A stretch of DNA of 64,000 bases. It comes from Rutstroemia sp. NJR-2017a BVV2. Its lineage: Eukaryota; Ascomycota; Leotiomycetes; Helotiales; Rutstroemiaceae. Under the pieces are notes generated by a model. That model was not told the origin of the DNA and did not search any database. It saw only the letters and a program-made list of their open reading frames with translations. Below, piece after piece: positions 58,374-64,000 of this stretch (within the stretch, counting starts at the first letter, position 1; each line of letters begins with the position of its first letter). Position numbers and translations under genes: made by a program. The stretch lies in NCBI GenBank assembly GCA_002946415.1, contig NJPS01000076.1:62001-126000 (forward strand). The letters run 5' to 3'.

Positions 58374-59833
58374 ATGACTCTCCGCGCACTCGCTTTATCC
58401 GCGGTCCTCTTCATCACCCTCGTGCTCGTTGCATCAACGCTCTTTGTATTACGTGATGGTGTCCCATCGGCGGATGTAGTGAAAGTCCACAGTCTAGGCT
58501 CATACACACCGATTCTACCAGAACTTCCACCGTCGAAAACGAAAGGACCGGATCCCGTTGCGTGGCTGAAGGAAAATTCGGATAATAAATACGCGGTTTC
58601 AAACGGGGTGTGGAGCGGTATGTCGTTGAATAAGAGACCGAAGGCTGCGTTGATTAGCTTGGTGCGGAACTCGGAGTTGGAGGGCATCAGACAGAGTATG
58701 ATGCAGTTGGAGATGAGGTGGAATCACAAATACCAGGTGGGTTCTTATAAATCTATCCTCGGGATCCGTTGAGAAATAGGAAACTTGTTAGTGGACGATG
58801 CCTGATTTGGATTTGGTGCACGCAGTATCCGTGGATTTTTTTCAACGATGAACCATTTTCGGAAGAGTTTAAGGCGAGCACGCGGAATTTGACGGCGGCG
58901 AAATGCTATTATGAGGTTGTTCCCAAGGAGCATTGGTCGCTGCCTGAGTGGATTGATGAGGCGAGATTTATGAATAGTTTGGAGTATCTGGGAACAATTG
59001 GTGTAGGCAAGGGCTGGATGGTCAGCTACCATCACATGTGTCGCTGGAACAGCGGCTTCTTCTACCGGCACCCGGCCCTGGCCGACTATGAATGGTACTG
59101 GCGAGTCGAGCCCGATGTGCGTATTTTTACTTTTCCCCAACTGATTGATCCCCGCCGCTGATTTCACCCCCAGGTCCACTATTTCTGCGACATCAACTAC
59201 GACATCTTCCGCTTCATGCGCGACAACAACCTCAAATACGGCTTCAACATGAACATCCTCGACGACGCGCGCTCCTTCCCCTCCCTCTGGTCCCGCACCC
59301 TCTCCTTTATGCGCGCGCACCCACAGCTGCTGCACCCCGCCGCCAACCTCTCCTGGCTGCTCGACCCCGAAACCCACTCTTACAACAACTGCCAATATTT
59401 CTCAAACTTCGAGATCGGCTCCCTCGCATTCTGGCGCGGGGCCGGCCCCACCGCGTATTTCGACTGGCTGGATCGCGCGGGCGGTTTTTACTATGAGAGA
59501 TTTGGCGATGCGCCGGTGCATACGCTGAGTGTGGGGTTGTTTGCGGAGAGGAGGGACGTCTGGTATTTTGCAGATGTGGGCTATATGCATGGGATTAACC
59601 GGTTTTGTCCACGGGGTAGAGAGGGCGCGTGTGCGTGCGAGGCGACAAGGGTCGATGAGGGGTTTTATAAGTTGGTGCCGGTGGAGAGTCCTCAGCGAAA
59701 ACCGGAGGATACGTGTTTGAGGGGGTGGTTGGGGGGTGAGTGGATGAGGAAGAGGGTGGGTTGGAGTAGGGAGGGGGAGGTCGCGTTGGGGGGGGATGGG
59801 TATGGCGGGTATGAGATTTGGGGGGATGAGTAG
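58374..59833 (+). CDS. GT15 alpha-1,2-mannosyltransferase (KRE2/MNT1/KTR family)
   Basis: Exons 58374-58736, 58826-59116 and 59174-59833 give 437 residues with introns of 89 and 57 nt (GTGGGT/GCAG, GTGCGT/CCAG). A type II membrane anchor lies at residues 5-26 (ALALSAVLFITLVLVASTLF). The luminal domain has ALISLVRNSELEGIRQSM, YPWIFFNDEPFSEEF, WRVEPDVHYFCDINYD and YNNCQYFSNFEIG (catalytic Glu), then FWRGAGPTAYFDWLD and GGFYYERFGDAPVH. All are the conserved GT15 blocks. The enzyme adds alpha-1,2-mannose to N- or O-glycans in the Golgi, using GDP-mannose and Mn2+. The C-terminal tail after CLRGWLGGEW is glycine-rich. Start, splice sites and length agree with the family. Confidence 0.96.
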
Positions 59834-60886
59834 GGGTGGGTGCATCGGGTTTTCTTAGGATGTGGTTTTGGGGAGTTATTACGGCTATGTTGACGTTTTG
59901 AAGTTAGCACTCGATGGATCTCTAGGGCATTGGTATTTATTCGAGATATCATTACTTCGAGAAACAGCTCATTCATTGTATGGTTTTAAAACTCAATCTT
60001 ACGTTCTACTCAAAATAGTGGCACATGACTTGGGAAAGGTTCCTAGCTAATTGCTTAGATATTGCGTTCGCAGTTTGCCGAATGTACTGCTTCAATCTAT
60101 CACCCCATTGGCACTCTCGCAATGTGACTATTGAATGAAGGAACCAGCCACTTGAATCCTCTTCTGAGAATTTCCAACAGAAACACTTCTGGGGCTCGCC
60201 ATTTGCTTCTTATTTGGGACAATCCCAACCTCGATGACATTTGCATTAGAAAAGCTAGAAGAAAAAGTGTTGGGTAAAAGAACACCATTCACTTTGTAGG
60301 CTTGAGTGTTCTGATTTAATGACTCGAACACGATACGAATGACACTTCAAGAAGTGAAAGACTGTGAGAAGAATGAAGTGAATATAAGAGTCGGCAAACC
60401 AACCAACAGTTTCTTGAGCACATCAATATCCTCGAAACCCCTGAACAGCCATCCGCATAAGGTCCGTGCATTCGGCCAAAGACAACTTCGACGAGAGACA
60501 AATGAAAAGAACTTGATTGGTAAACATGTTGTTGCTTAGTATGCGAATGGTAACGAATGGTAGTGAATGCAAAAGTCATGAATAAAGAAACAGCCCACTT
60601 ACTTGCGGGATCGTCGTCTGATATCCATTTACACTTTCAGCCCCTCAAGTTCTGGCCAATCAGCATCCAGTTAAATGTAAGCAGCGGTCGCCCGCCAACG
60701 AGCCTAGTATGACATCAAAAGGTACATAAGAGTCGTTGTCCTACCTCAAATTGAATAAAATACATCCTCAAATACATCCTCAAATACATCCTCAAAATCA
60801 CAGCCAAAAGTCTCAAGTTTATCAACTTAAAAATCCTCCATTTCTCTCTTCAACTCAATTCCTTAACCAACAAACCCATAATCGCG
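59834..60886. other. Intergenic 1.05 kb
   Basis: Only short ORFs are seen. A TACATCCTCAAA direct triplet (about 60768-60796) precedes the metallothionein-like gene. Nothing else is supported. Confidence 0.45.
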
Positions 60887-61523
60887 ATGGCTCCATCAAC
60901 ATGCTGCGGAAAGAGCAACCAAGGTTGCGTTTGTGGTATGTCATCTTTTGTTTCCCTGTTCTGATGCAGATGTTTGTTCTTGTTCTTGGACGGAACTCAC
61001 CAAGTATTGCATATCCAATATTCTTGCACCACTATCCTTACCAGCTATCCTGTCTCTTTCATTCCTCATCAAGCACCCATTCATCCCCTGCAAACTCCAA
61101 TGAACCAACCAGACTAACAATCCATCTCGCTTCCAGCCTCCCAAGCCAAATGCTCTTGTGGCGAGAAGAAAGCTCTTGAGTGCACTTGCGCAAAAGCCGC
61201 TGCCGAAAACACTGTCACTGGCCCTCGCTGTTCATGCCGTATGTATCTCCCTTCCTCCTCGGAACCAATCTTGCTCCACATACTGACATCTCATAGGCGC
61301 ACGTGCCGCTGGAGAATGTACATGTGAGAGAGCCGCCGAAGAGAACAAGACCCCAAGCGGTGATAAGTGTGCCTGTGGTGTTCGTCCTGCCGGTATGTTC
61401 TTCCCACCTCGGAACTCAAGCAAAAGTAGACAAACTAACATCAACCCAGACGCATGCACCTGCGAGAAGGCAACCGACGGTGGTCTCCTCCCCACCGAGA
61501 CTGATTTCACCACTACCAAGTAG
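60887..61523 (+). CDS. Metallothionein-like Cys-rich protein, four short exons
   Basis: Exons 60887-60935, 61137-61238, 61297-61392 and 61450-61523 join, all phase 1, to 106 residues. Introns begin GTATGT throughout and end TCCAG, CATAG and CCCAG. The protein has 16 Cys, mostly CxC pairs: CC, CVC, KCSCG, ECTC, RCSC, ECTC, KCACG and ACTC, separated by Lys/Ala-rich spacers. There are no aromatic residues until the tail (ETDFTTTK). CxC arrays like this bind Cu(I) or Zn clusters in fungal metallothionein-type proteins. There is no signal peptide, so it is cytosolic. Expression is often metal-induced, but no site was identified. No single ORF longer than about 35 codons covers it, so ORF scanning misses it. 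Confidence 0.87.
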
Positions 61524-61586
61524 ACGGGAGCTAGCCCCAATTTTATCTCGCATGGTTTTTGCATTTGGCATAGATAGCTGGCGTCA

Positions 61587-62444
61587 ATGGCGTTTTTGGA
61601 CCTAAGGTCGCTATTCGCGATAGTCCTTGCTTGTTTATCTTCAATATTTATTCTTTCAACCTCACTTCTTCCACCATGGCTCGCAGCGTGTATTATTATT
61701 TACCAAATTCTATGCCTTATCGATCTCTTTGCTCCTCCTCGGATCCCACGTAGTTTTTCCTATCACGCATCCCGTCTCTTCTTTGCCCTCGGTCCATTTT
61801 TCATTCATTTCTTTCCTCCTTTCATTCAGTACCTTAAGACCACCGCAGAGATTCAATTCCTTCTCGAAACCTCACCCATCCTCCTCCTCAACCTTCTTAT
61901 CAAACTCCTCACTCCCCAAACCCACGAACTCCTCACCCCACAGCCACACGAACTCAAAGTTGATAATCTCCTCCCCCGCATATCCCTCCTCCCCTCCCCC
62001 CTCATCTTCCTCACCCACCTCAACAACAACATCCACCTCCACACCGCCACCCACCTCGGCGCCGAAACCTGGCACGCCATCAACCAGAGCATCCCCTTCC
62101 TCGGCAGCAGCATCTGGGCTCCATTTCCCTCTCTCCAGAAGAAGAAGAAGCCGAAAACGCGCTACCGCATATACCAATGCGGGGACCGGGTTGTGAGAGT
62201 AAGGATGGATGACGACGGGAACCGGCAGGATGAGAAGAAAGATAAAGAGGAAGGAAAGGAGGAGAAAAGCCCTAGGGGCAAGAAAGAGAAGAGGAAAAAA
62301 AAGAAGAAGAAGAATAGGGCGGAGGAGGAGGAGAGGAGGGGGATGGAGAAGGAGATCAAGGAGGGATCGTGGTTTGGGGGGTTAGGGTTGAGGTTTGGGA
62401 GGGGGTTTGTGAGGGGGAAGAGGAATTTGGTGGAGGGGTCGTGA
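61587..62444 (+). CDS. Orphan membrane protein with Lys-rich C-terminus
   Basis: An ATG at 61587 opens 285 codons. Residues 8-50 form one or two membrane helices (LFAIVLACLSSIFILSTSLL, AACIIIYQILCLIDLF), and another hydrophobic segment lies near 65-80. An exact internal repeat (LLTPQ-THEL / LLTPQ-PHEL) follows. A short globular part (RYRIYQCGDRVVRVRMDDDG) precedes a charged Lys/Glu coiled tail ending in a Gly/Arg stretch. It begins only 63 bases after the metallothionein-like stop, so the transcripts must be tightly spaced or overlapping. The C-rich middle part makes several frames open, so part could be fortuitous. No family was recognised. Confidence 0.5.
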   Translation: MAFLDLRSLFAIVLACLSSIFILSTSLLPPWLAACIIIYQILCLIDLFAPPRIPRSFSYHASRLFFALGPFFIHFFPPFIQYLKTTAEIQFLLETSPILLLNLLIKLLTPQTHELLTPQPHELKVDNLLPRISLLPSPLIFLTHLNNNIHLHTATHLGAETWHAINQSIPFLGSSIWAPFPSLQKKKKPKTRYRIYQCGDRVVRVRMDDDGNRQDEKKDKEEGKEEKSPRGKKEKRKKKKKKNRAEEEERRGMEKEIKEGSWFGGLGLRFGRGFVRGKRNLVEGS

Positions 62445-63025
62445 ATTGAGTTGATTGGAGGCGGGGTTGGGGGCTCTGACTGGAATGGATGGTTGTTGGG
62501 AATAAAATTGGGCGGGTGTGTCGAGCGGTGAGGTTATATAGTATAACTATATTTCGACAGCGAGTACAGCGAAGGAGAAAATAAAATGCAGCGTATATAC
62601 TACAACTAATGAGAAGCTGTCTCGTTGGTCATCGTTGTCTGAAAGGGACTGCAGAATTCCCTACCGTCCAAGTCCACTTAGTGCCCTTACTATATATAGA
62701 CTTTCACTTCCATTACCACAACCGAAGTCTCATGATATGCAGCCAATAATCTATCAGCGCAGCACAGGACAAATACAAGCCATCAGATAGACGCAACTTG
62801 TCAAACACCAAGCATAAAAGCCACCTGACCATCACCATCTCTAATCATAGTGTGCATGAATTTTGCATTAACCACACACTGAACCCTTTCTCTCCTCACA
62901 TTATAACAAAACCTAATATTCAATCGAACCACCCGTAATCCCAACAGCCTCATCCTTCCCTCTTGCTAACTCTATTGTCCCCAGCTAAGAATAATACAAT
63001 GATCAAACAAAATCGGCAGAGCGAG
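62445..63025. other. Convergent intergenic region
   Basis: This is the 3' flank of the membrane ORF and of the right-edge gene. No gene or repeat was recognised. Confidence 0.45.
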
Positions 63026-64000
63026 CTACATAGTATGCGCTCGCGGCCGATGAAATCTCCACGAAAGCTCGATCTCATGTTCGTGATATTCGTCATTTCC
63101 ATGATCTCCAGCATCTCCATAATCTCCAGCGTTCCCACGATCTCTTGAATTTTTAGATCTCCTGCAATCACCCCGCCTCCTGAATTTTCCCCGTCCTCTG
63201 AATTTCCCCCGTCTTCCGAACTTTCGCTTGTTCCCGCCCCGTCCGTCTTGTCCATCGAACACAATATCATTCTGCCACTGCTCGAAATAGTCTCTCCCTC
63301 CCTCACGCCTCTCATACAAAACACCTTTATCATTTTCTCCAACTCTCTCACGACAGCAATCTCCTCCGCGCGTCTCCTCTTCTAACTCCGGACCGTTCCA
63401 GGGTTTTAGCCCCTGTGAATAATTCTCCCCATCATCACCTCTCCCCTCAACTTTCTCCAACCAATCAAATACTTTATTCTTGCCTTTCCCACTGATTTCC
63501 TCTAGCTTCAGAATCAAGCCCTGACACTCATCCGAAAGCTCATTGAATGACAGCGGTAAACACGGTAGGACAGAATCCCGCTGCGAAGTTGAAATTAAAG
63601 TCGGATACCATTTATATGGACAAGGACCATCTGTAATTTGTTCCTCCGGGTCTCGAGGTGCTACCTTTTCTTGGAAATATCTGCTATTAATCCAGAATTC
63701 TGAATGAATTGCGTGGTAGATATGTGATAGGATATCGCCCTTTGAGATGTCGATTCTCTGGCCTAGGGTCCTTACATTTCTAAGACTGACAACCTCCGAC
63801 TCTTTTCCTTTGGACTTCTTGTTGGGAGTGTTGTTCTGAGCTATACGTGCTCTTTCTATGGCGTGAGACCAGAATTCCAACTCCAGATGACCGTAGAGTA
63901 GCGTGAGCATATCTTCTCTGGTCATGTCTGTATCAAGTCTGTAGCCTAAGCCCATGGAGTTGAGTTGCAAAGACTGAAGTAGCGGGTTGCTTTCAAACCA
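63026..64000 (-). CDS. Partial orphan gene at the right edge, RG/GD-rich tail
   Basis: The frame is open from the right edge (WFESNPLLQSLQLNSM...) to TAG at 63026, at least 324 codons; the 5' end is outside. Two short related blocks occur: MTREDMLTLLYGHLELEFWS and ISKGDILSHIYHAIHSEFWI share a [TS][RK][GE]D[IM]L.-[LI]Y..-[IL].[SL]EFW pattern, so this is an internal duplication. The C-terminus has KFGRRGKFRGRGKFRRRGD and then GNAGDYGDAGDHGND, an Arg/Gly and Gly/Asp low-complexity tail that could contact RNA or a partner. No known domain is recognised. An intron inside the tail cannot be excluded. Confidence 0.6.
   Translation of the reverse strand, partial: WFESNPLLQSLQLNSMGLGYRLDTDMTREDMLTLLYGHLELEFWSHAIERARIAQNNTPNKKSKGKESEVVSLRNVRTLGQRIDISKGDILSHIYHAIHSEFWINSRYFQEKVAPRDPEEQITDGPCPYKWYPTLISTSQRDSVLPCLPLSFNELSDECQGLILKLEEISGKGKNKVFDWLEKVEGRGDDGENYSQGLKPWNGPELEEETRGGDCCRERVGENDKGVLYERREGGRDYFEQWQNDIVFDGQDGRGGNKRKFGRRGKFRGRGKFRRRGDCRRSKNSRDRGNAGDYGDAGDHGNDEYHEHEIELSWRFHRPRAHTM

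Noticed and set aside
57970..58377. 135-codon plus frame before the GT15 gene
   Set aside because: It overlaps the GT15 start by four bases in another frame and is Ser/Thr-rich without homology; more likely leader sequence.

Overview
This is nuclear DNA of a filamentous ascomycete (Pezizomycotina). Genes carry short GT-AG introns of about 50-70 nt, are spread over both strands and are separated by long intergenic stretches. The protein set (CPC1 bZIP, NACHT-WD40 STAND receptor, Crh transglycosylase, GH11 xylanase, GT15 mannosyltransferase, PhiA-like wall protein) is typical of saprotrophic or plant-associated moulds. A Leotiomycete is my guess from general sequence feel, not a demonstrated assignment.

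Layout. 0-17.6 kb: a YAP-type bZIP factor cut by the left edge (-), the CCR4-NOT subunit CAF40/RCD1 (-), a WHI2-like BTB protein (-), an orphan Cys-containing protein (+), a pyrimidine-rich and (ATCC)n-bearing gap, the cross-pathway regulator CPC1 (-) with uORFs and an upstream in-frame extension, a stretch of decayed coding-like DNA, and a three-exon small gene (+) at 16939-17580 visible only after splicing. 17.9-26 kb: a PhiA-like secreted wall protein (-) and a small secreted Cys-rich protein (-) in otherwise gene-poor DNA with a diverged direct repeat and inverted repeats. 26.3-30.5 kb: a NACHT-WD40 NOD-like receptor (-) interrupted by a 354-bp hAT-like MITE with an 8-bp target duplication. 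31.7-33 kb: GPI-anchored Crh glucan/chitin transglycosylase (-). 36-43.5 kb: a TDP2-like endonuclease/exonuclease/phosphatase protein (+), a four-exon protoglobin-like gene (+), a small orphan ORF (+) and a 2-oxoglutarate/Fe(II) oxygenase (-). 44.6-47.3 kb: an orphan ORF with one in-frame amber stop (+) and a GH11 xylanase (+) with a duplicated upstream segment. 48.8 kb: a fold-back MITE. 50-59.8 kb: GPATCH1/TGH-type G-patch protein (-), KIN1/PAR-1 kinase with KA1 domain (+), KTR/KRE2 mannosyltransferase (+). 60.9-64 kb: a four-exon metallothionein-like gene (+), a membrane ORF (+) and a partial gene at the right edge (-).

How the genes relate. There is no operon and no convincing biosynthetic cluster. 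The window mixes housekeeping regulators (CAF40, WHI2, CPC1, GPATCH1, KIN1) with wall and secretion genes (Crh, GT15, PhiA-like, xylanase, small secreted protein) and one immune-type NLR. The most interesting signals are the MITE insertion into a nearly homogenised WD40 array, the CPC1 leader (two-codon uORF, longer overlapping uORF, about 226-codon in-frame extension without AUG), intron-fragmented small genes, and a dispersed palindromic motif (TACGAAGTAC / TACTTCGTA / TACTCCGTA) in the gene-poor gaps. I recognised no tRNA, rRNA or CRISPR array by eye.
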